A stretch of DNA of 64,000 nucleotides. Source: Candidatus Desulfarcum epimagneticum. GTDB taxonomy: Bacteria > Desulfobacterota > Desulfobacteria > Desulfobacterales > CR-1. The stretch lies in contig CAACVI010000023.1 in assembly GCA_900659855.1 (NCBI GenBank), forward strand, positions 124,001 through 188,000, given 5' to 3'. Both the position numbers and the translations under genes were made by a program. Every line of letters begins with the position of its first letter. Positions within the stretch are counted from its first letter, which is position 1. Below the pieces are notes generated by a model. It made no database searches, was not told the origin of the DNA, and worked only from the letters and a program-made list of their open reading frames with translations. This document shows positions 24,229 through 32,567 of this stretch, one piece after another.

Positions 24229-25122
24229 TTATTTCCCGAACGCCCTGAGCGCGGACACCATATCCCTCGTCTGATCGGCGAAAAACCGGATGTCGTCCAG
24301 CGACACTTTTTTCCCGGTCGCCATCTCCACCATCTCCCGGTCGGCCTTTCTCAGGGCGGCGGCGGCGTCCAGGATTTTTCGGGACACCTGCTCCAGACGT
24401 TTTTTCGAGTCCCCGGCCATCACAAAGCCCCGAACCTGGATGAGCCGGTCGGCCGCGGTTTGGGAATCCCGCTTCAGGCCGTCCAGGGCCTCGCTGTACA
24501 GGCGGTCCTGGACGATGTCCACATTCAGGGCCATGCCCGGGCGGTTGATGTCGAAATTTTTCTCAAGCTCGTCGCACAGCCTCTGGATCAGGGGAGAGAC
24601 CATGGGCACGATTTTTTGAATGGTTTTTTTCTTCTTCCAGTCGATGAACAGTTTTCCCCCGGCGTGGGCCACCCGGCCCAGACCCTTGATTTCGTTCAAT
24701 GAATGGATGTTTTTCCGCAATTCCTCGTCGGCGGCGTCCCGGGCGAAGGCGGAAAGGAAGTTCCCGTAGGATGTCAAAAGATTCATGGCCCCGATATGCC
24801 GGGAGATGTTTTCGGGGTCCAGGCCGGAGTCGATGTTGATCTTTTTCTCGTAGGCGGCCCGGGTTTTCAGGTTGGGGATTTTCCGGTTCTCGATGGCGAG
24901 CCGCAGCTTTTTCATCTCAATGACGTTTTCGCGCATGGCCGGAAGCTCCCGGGACACGGCGGAGCCCAGGGTCGAGGCGGCCTGCCCGAATGCATAGACG
25001 CTGTTTTTCCGGGTGGCGTTCAGGCCGCACCCGGCCAGGGCCAGGCACAGGGCCGCGATGAGGCAGAGTTGAAAAAGGGCGTCGAAGGGGCGGCGGACGG
25101 ACGAAGCGGATTTGAGTCTCAT
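24229..25122 (-). CDS. Helical lipoprotein of unknown function
   Basis: 297 residues with a clear lipoprotein signal: basic start, LCLIAALCLALAGC lipobox. The mature part is nearly all alpha-helical with many charged heptads and no recognised domain. It is first in the run lipoprotein, helical protein, AOR, ferredoxin. Its role is unknown. The promoter region (25123-25189) holds no clear motif. Confidence 0.75.
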   Translation of the reverse strand: MRLKSASSVRRPFDALFQLCLIAALCLALAGCGLNATRKNSVYAFGQAASTLGSAVSRELPAMRENVIEMKKLRLAIENRKIPNLKTRAAYEKKINIDSGLDPENISRHIGAMNLLTSYGNFLSAFARDAADEELRKNIHSLNEIKGLGRVAHAGGKLFIDWKKKKTIQKIVPMVSPLIQRLCDELEKNFDINRPGMALNVDIVQDRLYSEALDGLKRDSQTAADRLIQVRGFVMAGDSKKRLEQVSRKILDAAAALRKADREMVEMATGKKVSLDDIRFFADQTRDMVSALRAFGK

Positions 25123-25189
25123 GGCTTACCTCCTTTGGGTTTCATGTTGTTGTGTACACCCAACGGCCCCGGGTGTCAAGACGGCGTCG

Positions 25190-25233
25190 TAAAAAATCGA
25201 TCCGCCGCGTCGCGGTGTTTTTACGACGCCGTC
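25190..25233. repeat. Mini copy of family A element
   Basis: GACGGCGTCGTAAAAA and TTTTTACGACGCCGTC, perfectly inverted 16-bp arms, enclose only 12 bp related to the right block (CGCCGCGTCGCGG). A full copy begins 5 bp later. Confidence 0.75.
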
Positions 25234-25237
25234 ATCT

Positions 25238-25389
25238 TGATAAACTCGTAAAAACGCTTGGGATGGCTAAGTTAAAAATTCGATATACAAGGCGTGGCGT
25301 TTATTTTTAATTGAGGCAATACATGTAGTATGCCTCAATTAAAAATAAACGCCGCAACGCAGTAGATCGGATTTTTTACGACGCCATCA
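25238..25389. repeat. Dispersed hairpin element, family A, copy 3 (long form)
   Basis: A 152-bp long form: TTGATAAACTCGTAAAAACG, GGATGGCTAAGTTAAAAATT, CGATATACAAGGCGTGGCG, then an inner perfect stem (TTATTTTTAATTGAGGCA and its inverse) around TACATGTAGTA, and finally CGCAACGCAGTAGATCGG and TTTTTTACGACGCCATCA. The right end overlaps the last codons and stop of the 25376-26203 gene. Confidence 0.88.
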
Positions 25390-26203
25390 TTTTGTCATCG
25401 CGCATAAAAGGCTGGGCGATGAGAGAAAGGGCGTGGAGATGCCTGGGGTCCCGGAATTGCCCGATGCCGATGTCCATGCGCTCATGGCCGTCCCTGGGCT
25501 GGGCGAAGTACGTGCCGAACAGGTAGTCCCACCAGGGCACATTGAAGCCGAAATTGTTCCGGCTTTCCTCCGGGTAAATGGAATGGTGCACGCGATGCAT
25601 GTCCGGGGTCACCACAAACCATCTCAGAACCCGGTCCAGCGCCACCGGTATGCGGATGTTTCCATGGTTGAACATGGCGGCTCCGTTTAAGATGACCTCA
25701 AACAGAACCGTCGCCTCCGGGGGCGGGCCGATGAGGGCCACGGCCCCGAATTTAATGCCCATGGAAATCAATATTTCAATGGGATGAAACCGGATGCCGG
25801 TGGTGAGGTCGTAATCCGTGTCCGTGTGGTGCATCCGGTGCAGGCGCCACAAAAGGGGAAGGGAATGAAACATGACGTGCTGGAGATAGATGATGAAATC
25901 CAGGAGAAGAAGCGCCGCGATGATCTCCACAGGACCCGGAAGGGAGACGTTGTTTAAAAGCCCCCAGCCCCGCTCCCGGGCCAGGGCCGCGAAGACGACG
26001 ACGAGGATGGGGAAAAAAAGACGAACCGCCCCGATGTTGAGCGCGGCGATGGAGATGTTGCTGTACCAGCGAACCGGTTTGGAAAAATTCAGGGCCCGGC
26101 GCGGCGCCCATCGCTCCCAAAGGGCCACCAGGCCGAACACCCCGGCGAAGCAGGCCAGCCTGACGGCGGCCTCGTTATTAATGATCCATGGTAGTGGTGT
26201 CAT
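25376..26203 (-). CDS. Sterol desaturase/fatty acid hydroxylase superfamily membrane protein
   Basis: 275 residues with three or four membrane segments and the di-iron histidine boxes HVMFH, HRMHH and HRVHH, the last in DMHRVHHSIYP. Family members hydroxylate or desaturate lipids using oxygen, unusual for a strict anaerobe, so the substrate and reaction here are open. The C-terminus MMAS and the TAA stop are written by the right end of repeat copy 3. Its ribosome site AAGGAGGG lies directly against repeat copy 4. Confidence 0.85.
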   Translation of the reverse strand: MTPLPWIINNEAAVRLACFAGVFGLVALWERWAPRRALNFSKPVRWYSNISIAALNIGAVRLFFPILVVVFAALARERGWGLLNNVSLPGPVEIIAALLLLDFIIYLQHVMFHSLPLLWRLHRMHHTDTDYDLTTGIRFHPIEILISMGIKFGAVALIGPPPEATVLFEVILNGAAMFNHGNIRIPVALDRVLRWFVVTPDMHRVHHSIYPEESRNNFGFNVPWWDYLFGTYFAQPRDGHERMDIGIGQFRDPRHLHALSLIAQPFMRDDKMMAS

Positions 26204-26217
26204 GCGCCCTCCTTTCA

Positions 26218-26335
26218 GGCGGCGCCGTAAGAAAATGCGTCGCGGCGTTTTTTGTGTTCGTTCGGCATACTAGGTATCGCCTCGCTTATTTAAAAAAACA
26301 CCGCGCCTTGTATATCGAATTTTTACGACGCCGCC
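26218..26335. repeat. Dispersed hairpin element, family A, copy 4
   Basis: Reverse orientation: GGCGGCGCCGTAAGAAAATG, CGTCGCGGCG, TTCGTTCGGCATACTAGGTA centre, CGCGCCTTGTATATCGAA, TTTTTACGACGCCGCC. It fills nearly the whole space between dapL (stop 27 bp away) and the hydroxylase gene (start 15 bp away). Confidence 0.85.
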
Positions 26336-26361
26336 GGCATTTATTACGACTCCTCTGGTAT

Positions 26362-27531
26362 TTAAATGCTCATGGACTTCATTCTTTCCACCGCCTCCTT
26401 CAGCCTCTCCTTCCCCACGGTCAGGGCCATCCGGATGTAGCCTTCGCCCGGCGCGCCGAATCCGTTGCCCGGGGTGGACACGATTCCGGCCCCGGTCAAA
26501 AGCGCCTGGGCGAATTCCGCTGATGTCCGGCCTTCCGGAACCGGGATCCACACATAAAAAGTGGCCCTGGGCGCGTCGGGTCTGAGGCCCAGAGATCTCA
26601 GGCCCTTGATGAGAACGTCCCGTCTTTCCGCGTATATCCGGCTCATCTCGGCCACGCAGGACTGGTCCTCTTCCAGCGCCGCGACGCCCGCCATCTGAAC
26701 GGCCTGAAAGGCGCCGGAGTCGATGTTGCTTTTCACCTGTCCCAGCGCCTGGACGACCTCGGCCCTGCCCGCCGCAAAGCCGATTCGCCAGCCCGTCATG
26801 TTGTACGTTTTGGAAAGGGAGTGGAACTCCATGCCCACATCTTTGGCCCCCGGGGTTTCCAGAAAGCTTGGGGGGCGATAGCCGTCAAAGGCCATCTCGC
26901 TGTAAGCGGCGTCGTGGCACACGATGATCTGGTGTTTTTCGGCGAATGCCACGACCTTTTCGTAAAATCCGGCGTCGGCCACCGCCGATGTGGGATTGTT
27001 GGGGTAGTTCAAAAACATGAGTTTGGCTTTTTGGGCGATGTCTTCGGGGATGTCATCCAGCGCCGGGAGAAAACCGTTTTCCTTCACGAGGTCCATGAAA
27101 TGGACCTGACCGCCCGCGAATTTGACGCCGATCTCATACACCGGGTAGGCGGGGCTGGGAACCAGCGCCCAGTCCCCGGGGTTGATGAAGGCCAGGGGAA
27201 TATGGGCGACGCCCTCCTTGGAGCCGATGAGGGTGATGACCTCTTTTTTATGATCCAGCTCCACGTTGAAGCGGCGCTTGAGCCAGCGGGCCGCGGCCGC
27301 GTTGAAGGCGTCGCTGCCGGCGTAGGACGGGTACTGGTGGTTGGCCGGGTTTTCGGCCTCTTTTTTCAAAACTTCGATAATATGCGGCGGAGTGGGCATG
27401 TCCGGGTCCCCCACCCCCAGGTCAATGATGTCCACCCCTTTGCTTTTCGCGATTTCCTTTTGCCGGTCTATCTCCTTGAAAAGATAGGGGGGCAGCGCGT
27501 TGAGGCGGTCTGATTTTTCAATGGCGATCAT
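26362..27531 (-). CDS. dapL: LL-diaminopimelate aminotransferase DapL
   Basis: A 389-residue PLP-dependent class I/II aminotransferase. Family markers: [15 protein letters not shown], the [17 protein letters not shown] stretch, and the Schiff-base Lys in [19 protein letters not shown]. It converts tetrahydrodipicolinate directly to LL-diaminopimelate, bypassing the succinylase route. dapF and lysA, the next steps, lie 8.4 kb away on the same strand beyond an accessory island; dapA and dapB are not in the window. Confidence 0.94.
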   Translation of the reverse strand: MIAIEKSDRLNALPPYLFKEIDRQKEIAKSKGVDIIDLGVGDPDMPTPPHIIEVLKKEAENPANHQYPSYAGSDAFNAAAARWLKRRFNVELDHKKEVITLIGSKEGVAHIPLAFINPGDWALVPSPAYPVYEIGVKFAGGQVHFMDLVKENGFLPALDDIPEDIAQKAKLMFLNYPNNPTSAVADAGFYEKVVAFAEKHQIIVCHDAAYSEMAFDGYRPPSFLETPGAKDVGMEFHSLSKTYNMTGWRIGFAAGRAEVVQALGQVKSNIDSGAFQAVQMAGVAALEEDQSCVAEMSRIYAERRDVLIKGLRSLGLRPDAPRATFYVWIPVPEGRTSAEFAQALLTGAGIVSTPGNGFGAPGEGYIRMALTVGKERLKEAVERMKSMSI

Positions 27532-27572
27532 GCGGCTCGTTCTCCTTATTTTGTTTTGATCTATTCGTAAAT

Positions 27573-27725
27573 TTGATAAACTCGTAAAAAAGCTTGGGAT
27601 GGCTAAGTTAAAAATTCGATATACAAGGCGTAGTGGTTATTTTTAATTGAGGCAATACATGTAGTATGCCTCAATTAAAAATAAGCGCTGCAACGCCGTA
27701 GATCGGATTTTTTACGACGCCATCA
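27573..27725. repeat. Dispersed hairpin element, family A, copy 5 (long form)
   Basis: About 153 bp, nearly identical to copy 3: TTGATAAACTCGTAAAAAAG, CGATATACAAGGCGTAGTGG, the TTATTTTTAATTGAGGCA inner stem, GCAACGCCGTAGATCGG, TTTTTTACGACGCCATCA. It lies 41 bp upstream of dapL, at the edge of the accessory island. Confidence 0.88.
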
Positions 27726-27812
27726 AATTTGGCTGTAAATCTGTCGTTAAAATAGATAAATTGTAACCATTCACGGGGTTAAAATGGTGAATATGTAATC
27801 ACCCACCGAACT

Positions 27813-27920
27813 GTAAGCGTTTACAGGGTGTCGGATATGCAAGGCTTCGGGCCTGAAGACGCGCTCTTGCACTTCAAAGGCCCGGTAACGCAGCAGATAC
27901 GGCACCCTGTGAACGCTTAC
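27813..27920. repeat. Related hairpin element with different outer arms (family C)
   Basis: A 108-bp inverted repeat: outer arms GTAAGCGTTTACAGGGTGTC and GGCACCCTGTGAACGCTTAC (about 24 of 28 pairing). Inside are GGATATGCAAGGC and TAACGCAGCAGATACGG, clearly like the family A blocks GATATACAAGGC and AACGCAGTAGATCGG. It is not family A in its ends, but shares the core plan. Confidence 0.75.
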
Positions 27921-27984
27921 GATAAATTATATGATATGGGCCTTATAGTCAAATCATTTTGAGCTGTGGGGCGTTTGAGGATAT

Positions 27985-28155
27985 GATGATTTTATGATCT
28001 GAAATCATTTGATGATTTGAATATGGAATCATTTTGTGGTATTTAAAATGGCATAAGCGGGGGGCGGGGAAAACGGCGCTTTATTCGGATCCTTTGAGGT
28101 CGCCTCAAAACCAAATGCCTCAAACCGTGAAACGGTTTTAAATCATAAAATCATC
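27985..28155. repeat. AT-rich inverted repeats upstream of the MNT/HEPN pair
   Basis: GATGATTTTATGAT (27985-27998) is perfectly inverted at 28142-28155 (ATCATAAAATCATC). Further ATCATAAAAT and ATCATGAAAT units sit immediately before the MNT gene. They could bind a regulator of the toxin-antitoxin-like module. No gene is supported in 27921-28190. Confidence 0.5.
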
Positions 28156-28190
28156 AGATCATGAAATCATAAAATAATGGAGTTAATCGG

Positions 28191-28499
28191 ATGAGCGCCT
28201 GGGAGAAGGAAAAAAGCGAGATCAAAAAAGAGCTGGCCTCAAGCTTGAAATCGGAAAAAGAAATCAATAAAATCGTTGTCTTTGGATCATTTTTGCATTC
28301 CGAAAATCCCGGCGACATTGATGTGGCCGTTTTCCAGGACAGCGATGAATCCTACCTGGATCTGGCCATGAAATATCGCCGGTTGACCCGAGGCGTGTCC
28401 AGGCGGATCGCGGTGGATATCATTCCCATAAAACCCGCCGCCCGCGCCCATTCGTTTCTTTCAGAGATTGAATCCGGAGAATTGATTTATGAAAGATGA
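28191..28499 (+). CDS. MNT-domain nucleotidyltransferase (antitoxin-like)
   Basis: 102 residues of the minimal nucleotidyltransferase fold. The active-site strand is KIVVFGSFLHSENPGDIDVAVF, with the G-S and D-x-D pattern. In MNT/HEPN modules such proteins are antitoxins, some AMPylating the HEPN partner. Its stop overlaps the HEPN start by 11 bp. It is the first gene of the accessory island. Confidence 0.82.
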   Translation: MSAWEKEKSEIKKELASSLKSEKEINKIVVFGSFLHSENPGDIDVAVFQDSDESYLDLAMKYRRLTRGVSRRIAVDIIPIKPAARAHSFLSEIESGELIYER

Positions 28500-28881
28500 G
28501 ACAAAGACGTGGGCCGAATATTCCGGGGAAAACTTGGAATCCGCGAGAATTTTGCTGGAAAGCCGCCTCTTCAATCCTTGTCTTCAAAATGTTCAGCAAT
28601 GTGTGGAAAAGGCCCTTAAGGCGCTGTTGATTGAGAATTCCGTCGGGGTGAAAAAGACACACAGCATTTCAAAGCTTAAAACGGCTTTGATCAGAAATGG
28701 ATTAGACGTTCCAATCTCTGACGATGACTGTGACTTTCTGGATTCCATTTACATTCCCTCGAAATACCCTGTCAGCTCTATTTTGCCCTATTTTGAGCCT
28801 GATCTTGAAATTTGCGAATATGCGATTTCCATCGCAGAAAGCGTTTTTAACTGGATGAACGATATTCTTTCCCTAAGGTGA
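28489..28881 (+). CDS. HEPN-domain protein, partner of MNT
   Basis: 130 residues, helical. The conserved HEPN first helices are ENLESARILLESRLFNPC and QQCVEKALKALLIENS. The toxin RNase motif R-x4-6-H is not evident (the His after KKT has no preceding Arg), so RNase activity is doubtful. It overlaps the MNT gene and follows it in order. Confidence 0.8.
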   Translation: MKDETKTWAEYSGENLESARILLESRLFNPCLQNVQQCVEKALKALLIENSVGVKKTHSISKLKTALIRNGLDVPISDDDCDFLDSIYIPSKYPVSSILPYFEPDLEICEYAISIAESVFNWMNDILSLR

Positions 28882-28971
28882 ACATGTGTCCATTGAAACA
28901 AATCGGAATGGCTTACAGTTCTTTCAAGAATGATTTTTGATCCTGAAAGCTTGCAAGTCTCCGCCGTAGTC

Positions 28972-29046
28972 GTGGGTTGGGTTAAGCGAAGCGATCCAAA
29001 TTCCTTTTCCACTGATTGTCGCCTTTCTTTCCTCAACCCAACCCAC
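28972..29046. repeat. Island repeat, family B, copy 1
   Basis: 75 bp bounded by GTGGGTTGGGTT and its perfect inverse AACCCAACCCAC, with TTAAGCGAAGCGATCCAA inside the left end. Family B copies occur only between 28.9 and 35.9 kb. Confidence 0.75.
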
Positions 29047-29128
29047 CGTCGCCGTTGACTGGCCGCCTGACAGCTTGATCATTTAAGTGGCGATATGAAT
29101 TCCCTTCAACACCGACAGGAGTAAAACA

Positions 29129-29971
29129 ATGAAATCGCTGAAGGACGCGCCCCGCGAGGCCGCGCCGCCGAGGGCGCGCTGGCGGACGGTTTTGCACGAG
29201 GTGATCTTCGAGGCCGACACCCCGGCGGGGAAAGGATTCGATGTGTTGCTCATCGCCGGCATCCTGGCGAGCGTTGTGGCGGTAATGCTTGACAGTATCG
29301 GCGCCGTTCAGTCGCATTACGGCGGCCTGCTCTATGGGATCGAGTGGTTCTTCACGGTCATCTTCACGGCCGAATACCTTTTGCGGCTGATGTCTGTCGG
29401 CCGGCCGCTCAAATACGCCGTCAGTTTTTATGGGGTGGTGGATCTGGTGGCGATCATCCCGACCTACATCAGCTTATTCCTGCCGGGAACCCAGTACCTG
29501 CTGGTCATTCGTATTCTGCGGATCCTGCGCATCTTCCGTATCCTGAAGCTGGTCCACTATATCGGGGAGGCGCGGCTCATCGTCAAGGCGCTGCGGGCGA
29601 GTGTCCGCAAGATCGCCGTCTTTATCTACACGGTTCTGACCCTGGTGGTCATATTCGGCTCGCTGATGTATATCATCGAAGACGGGGCCAATGGCTTTAC
29701 CAGCATTCCGCGCAGCATCTACTGGGCGATCGTGACCCTGACCACGGTCGGATATGGCGATATTTCTCCCCAGACCGTCCCTGGCCAGGCGCTGGCGTCG
29801 ATGGTGATGATTCTCGGCTACGCCATCATCGCCGTGCCGACCGGCATTGTGACGGTGGAAATGTCGCAGGCTTTCGGCCGCGAAGTGTCCACCCAGGCCT
29901 GCCCGGAGTGCGCCGCTGAAGGTCACGATGTCGATGCCCGCCACTGCAAATTTTGCGGCGCGGCGCTGTGA
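29129..29971 (+). CDS. Voltage-gated potassium channel (Kv-type) with C-terminal zinc ribbon
   Basis: 280 residues with six membrane segments. S4 is RILRILRIFRILK, with basic residues at 128, 131, 134, 137 and 140. The selectivity filter is TTVGYGD (206-211). The C-terminus has a rubredoxin-like zinc ribbon, CPEC ... CKFC. It is a K+ channel of the inner membrane. Its GC content and codon use are clearly richer than those of the flanking island genes, and family B repeats lie on both sides, so it was probably brought in separately. Confidence 0.9.
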   Translation: MKSLKDAPREAAPPRARWRTVLHEVIFEADTPAGKGFDVLLIAGILASVVAVMLDSIGAVQSHYGGLLYGIEWFFTVIFTAEYLLRLMSVGRPLKYAVSFYGVVDLVAIIPTYISLFLPGTQYLLVIRILRILRIFRILKLVHYIGEARLIVKALRASVRKIAVFIYTVLTLVVIFGSLMYIIEDGANGFTSIPRSIYWAIVTLTTVGYGDISPQTVPGQALASMVMILGYAIIAVPTGIVTVEMSQAFGREVSTQACPECAAEGHDVDARHCKFCGAAL

Positions 29972-30024
29972 TGACGAATTCGCCGTCGGCGATGCCGAAG
30001 CAACGTCAAAGTATGGAGGTCGCG

Positions 30025-30291
30025 ATGCGCGTGAAAAATCAAAAATCGGGGGATAGACAGGGGCTGGGTCCCGTCAGGAACGTGCTGAAACACGTTTGTC
30101 CTGGAGTGGGGCACGAGGTGGATGGGGTCGCGCGGGATGGCGTTATTGTGGCGGCGCCGACAAAGAGAATCCGTGGACGATATCGCATTGAGGATCTCGT
30201 GGAGAAAATTCCCGAAGACTATCGGGCCGGCGAAACCGATTGGGGAGAGCCGGTCGGCAAGGAAGCGTGGGAACGCCGCAGGTTGGGTTAA
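30025..30291 (+). CDS. Orphan MazE-type antitoxin
   Basis: 88 residues from ATG 30025, preceded by GGAGGT at 5 bp. The N-terminus MRVKNQKSGDRQG and the following GHEVDGVARDGVIVAAP fit an AbrB/MazE DNA-binding swapped hairpin. The C-terminus RGRYRIEDLVEKI ... GETDWGEPVGKEAW is the MazE toxin-binding tail. The hairpin core is diverged, and no MazF follows: the stop codon itself lies in a family B repeat. It is probably a remnant antitoxin. Confidence 0.7.
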   Translation: MRVKNQKSGDRQGLGPVRNVLKHVCPGVGHEVDGVARDGVIVAAPTKRIRGRYRIEDLVEKIPEDYRAGETDWGEPVGKEAWERRRLG

Positions 30292-30307
30292 GCGGAGCAA
30301 CCCAACG
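30281..30307. repeat. Island repeat, family B, copy 2 (short)
   Basis: GTTGGGTT-AAGCGGAGC-AACCCAAC, a short perfect 8-bp inverted form. It supplies the last codons and TAA of the MazE gene and ends 5 bp from the stop of the DUF4435 gene, forming the junction of two convergent cargo genes. Confidence 0.75.
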
Positions 30308-30311
30308 TATT

Positions 30312-31220
30312 TTATCCCTTTTGAACTGCTGGTTTTAATCCCGTCTGCTCAAGGCTTTCTTCAAACAGCGGGACCTGGTTTTGATCTGAAAATTCTTTTA
30401 ATTGGCGGCGCAAATCCGTTTTTTTGAAATCTTCAAGCCTGTAGGCCACGCGGAATACCCGGCCGATCTCTTTGTCTTTGACGCCTTTTTTAGATTCGGA
30501 AACAGAACCGGCGCAAAGGGCGAACGCTTTCTGGAAGTCGTGGCCGTTGCAAAGATTTAAGTAATCCGAAACATCCTGTATCTTTGACTCGACCTCTTTT
30601 TCTGAAATTTCTTTTTTTTTCTTCGGAGATCGTTTTAAAATTTCATCCAGGCATTTGCCTTTGTCGCATTCGGGTTTTTCGGGGCTGTAAAAACTGCCCA
30701 AACCAAGCCCTCTGAAATTTAATCCCAGGTCTTCGGAGTCATTGAGCCACCTGACCCCTCCCAGGAAGGCGATTGATGTGAAAAGCTCTTCCCGTGAAGG
30801 ATACGAAGTTTTTTCATGCCTCAAATATTCCGCCTCAACCGAAGCGTATGCCCGGTCGCAGGACACCATCATCATTTCGGCGTCATGGCAATCCGTCAGA
30901 AAAATATGCGCCGGGTTTTCTTCCTCTTCTTCTCCCAGGCGCAGAAAGTCGGCGTCCCGGATGCCCAGAATCCGCCCGGTTCCTTTCAACTTGGTTTCTT
31001 TCAGCAGTTCGGATACGCACTTGAGAACGCCGTTTAAGCCGCTAAATGACTGCTCCACTTCCACATGGCGGCCATTGATCAGCTTTGAAAACAGTTTTTG
31101 GTCCGTTTCGCCTTCCACAATCACCCATGCCTTGTCTTCCTCGGAAGGGTGGTCCCTCAAGTGGAGGCGTATGGAATTGATCGTATAGTCTTTGTCCAGG
31201 TTCTCCGCAATGCTGTTCAT
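30312..31220 (-). CDS. DUF4435 (Toprim-like) effector of a PARIS-like pair
   Basis: 302 residues. The N-terminal block AWVIVEGETDQKLF carries the acidic residues of a Toprim-like site (E36, E38), followed by LGIRDADFLRL and the FLTDCHDAEMM stretch typical of DUF4435. In PARIS defence the DUF4435 protein AriB is the nuclease toxin held by the ATPase AriA. The start overlaps the ATPase stop by 4 bp (ATGA). A decayed copy of its 3' end lies at 33381-33511. Confidence 0.75.
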   Translation of the reverse strand: MNSIAENLDKDYTINSIRLHLRDHPSEEDKAWVIVEGETDQKLFSKLINGRHVEVEQSFSGLNGVLKCVSELLKETKLKGTGRILGIRDADFLRLGEEEEENPAHIFLTDCHDAEMMMVSCDRAYASVEAEYLRHEKTSYPSREELFTSIAFLGGVRWLNDSEDLGLNFRGLGLGSFYSPEKPECDKGKCLDEILKRSPKKKKEISEKEVESKIQDVSDYLNLCNGHDFQKAFALCAGSVSESKKGVKDKEIGRVFRVAYRLEDFKKTDLRRQLKEFSDQNQVPLFEESLEQTGLKPAVQKG

Positions 31221-32443
31221 TCTGAGATTTCCTTGAGATCCACAACCAAATCCCAGTATTTCCCAATAATCTGGGGTGAATGCGTGGCGGTGATCACCGT
31301 GATTTTTTGCATGTCGATTATTTTCATGAAATCATCCACGACCTCTTTCTGCCATGCCACATGAAGGGATATTTCAGGCTCGTCGATTAAAACCAGGGTA
31401 TTCGGGCCGACTTTGAAAAGTAGCTCATACAAAAGCACGACCTCCTGCTGTTCGCCTGAAGACAGATCGGTTAGAGAAAGCTCTTTTTCGTCCCGTGTTT
31501 TAAACCTGAAACCGAAATTCGGGGAAATTTCAAATTTTTTAGAAACAAACCCCCTTTTGTTTAAAATGCTGGAAAAGAGTTCAAGCTTTTTCAGGATATC
31601 GTCAAAAACCGCCAGTTTCTTTTCAGTGTCATTTAAGTAAACCCGAAGCGCCTTTGCGTTTTCCTGCTTGAAAGAAGTGTGCGTGTCTTCATCCACAGGG
31701 GAGAGGCCATACGCGCTCAAGGATTTTTGTTTTGCCCTGATGAGGCCATAGCGTTCATTGAATTCTTCTTCTTCAACGGGCTGCGTCTCATCAAACAGTC
31801 GCCTTGGGAAACTGCTGTCCAGTTCCTGGCCTGCTTTTGAGGCTTTTGAAAGAATGTGATTAAGATTTTCGGACAGTTCTTTTGCGTACTCTTCAATGGT
31901 GATGATGAATTGTTTCTTTGATCCACGGGCAACCCGAAAGTCTTTGGTTGTAGGTTTTTTGATGAGACGGTTTTCACTAATTAGATACGCATCCACAAAG
32001 TCAGGCATCGCTTTTTCGGGGGGGCCGCCTTTCATTTCAGGGGAGAGTCCAAGGATTTGAATAGGCATCTCTGATTCTTCATACTCAGCGCCTGTTTTTG
32101 TGTCGATCCAGAGACTTCCACCTATTGATTTATATCGGGGATATTCTTCAGGTGTAGCTTTTTTCAGGGTGGATGGTTTTTTATTTCCCAGTTGAATTTC
32201 AAGGGTGTCGCGTTCTTTCTTTGAGAGTTTGATTTTAGCTTTTCCTTGGGTTAGAACAATCCGCGTAAATGGCAGTTGAAAGAAGAAGGCCAAATTTTTA
32301 ATGGAAAAGGCATAGAGGATTCTAAGTATGGTGGTTTTGCCGTATCCATTGGGGCCGGTTAAAATGGTGACGCCTTGTTCTTTAAGCTCAATCTCGTATT
32401 CGAACTTATCAAACAGACCTTCAATTTTAATTTTGGTTAACAT
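31217..32443 (-). CDS. AAA/ABC-type ATPase of a PARIS-like pair (AriA-like)
   Basis: 408 residues from the ATG at 32441-32443, preceded by GGAGG at 6 bp; the longer frame is rejected for lack of a ribosome site. Walker A is GPNGYGKTT (30-38), the ABC signature is LSSGEQQEVVLLYELL, Walker B is TLVLIDEPEISLH, and the switch His is in ITATHSP. This is the OLD/AAA_15 layout used by AriA. It is coupled to DUF4435. The alternative is another two-gene abortive system with the same parts. Confidence 0.75.
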   Translation of the reverse strand: MLTKIKIEGLFDKFEYEIELKEQGVTILTGPNGYGKTTILRILYAFSIKNLAFFFQLPFTRIVLTQGKAKIKLSKKERDTLEIQLGNKKPSTLKKATPEEYPRYKSIGGSLWIDTKTGAEYEESEMPIQILGLSPEMKGGPPEKAMPDFVDAYLISENRLIKKPTTKDFRVARGSKKQFIITIEEYAKELSENLNHILSKASKAGQELDSSFPRRLFDETQPVEEEEFNERYGLIRAKQKSLSAYGLSPVDEDTHTSFKQENAKALRVYLNDTEKKLAVFDDILKKLELFSSILNKRGFVSKKFEISPNFGFRFKTRDEKELSLTDLSSGEQQEVVLLYELLFKVGPNTLVLIDEPEISLHVAWQKEVVDDFMKIIDMQKITVITATHSPQIIGKYWDLVVDLKEISE

Positions 32444-32567
32444 GAAAACCCTCCGTGTTTTTTGCCGGTTTGGGTTGTATTGGTTCAGCATGAATTAGAA
32501 TTTTTCGGATTTAATAATAATAAACGATTCTTTGCGTGTAGAATATTGATTCCGGAACACTTTTAAT

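Noticed and set aside
22883-24274. 463-codon plus-strand open frame over the AOR gene
   Set aside because: Opposite to a strong AOR match, with low-complexity Arg/Gly/Pro-rich translation.
28489-28881. HEPN protein as an active RNase toxin
   Set aside because: The R-x4-6-H catalytic motif is not evident, so only the domain is claimed.
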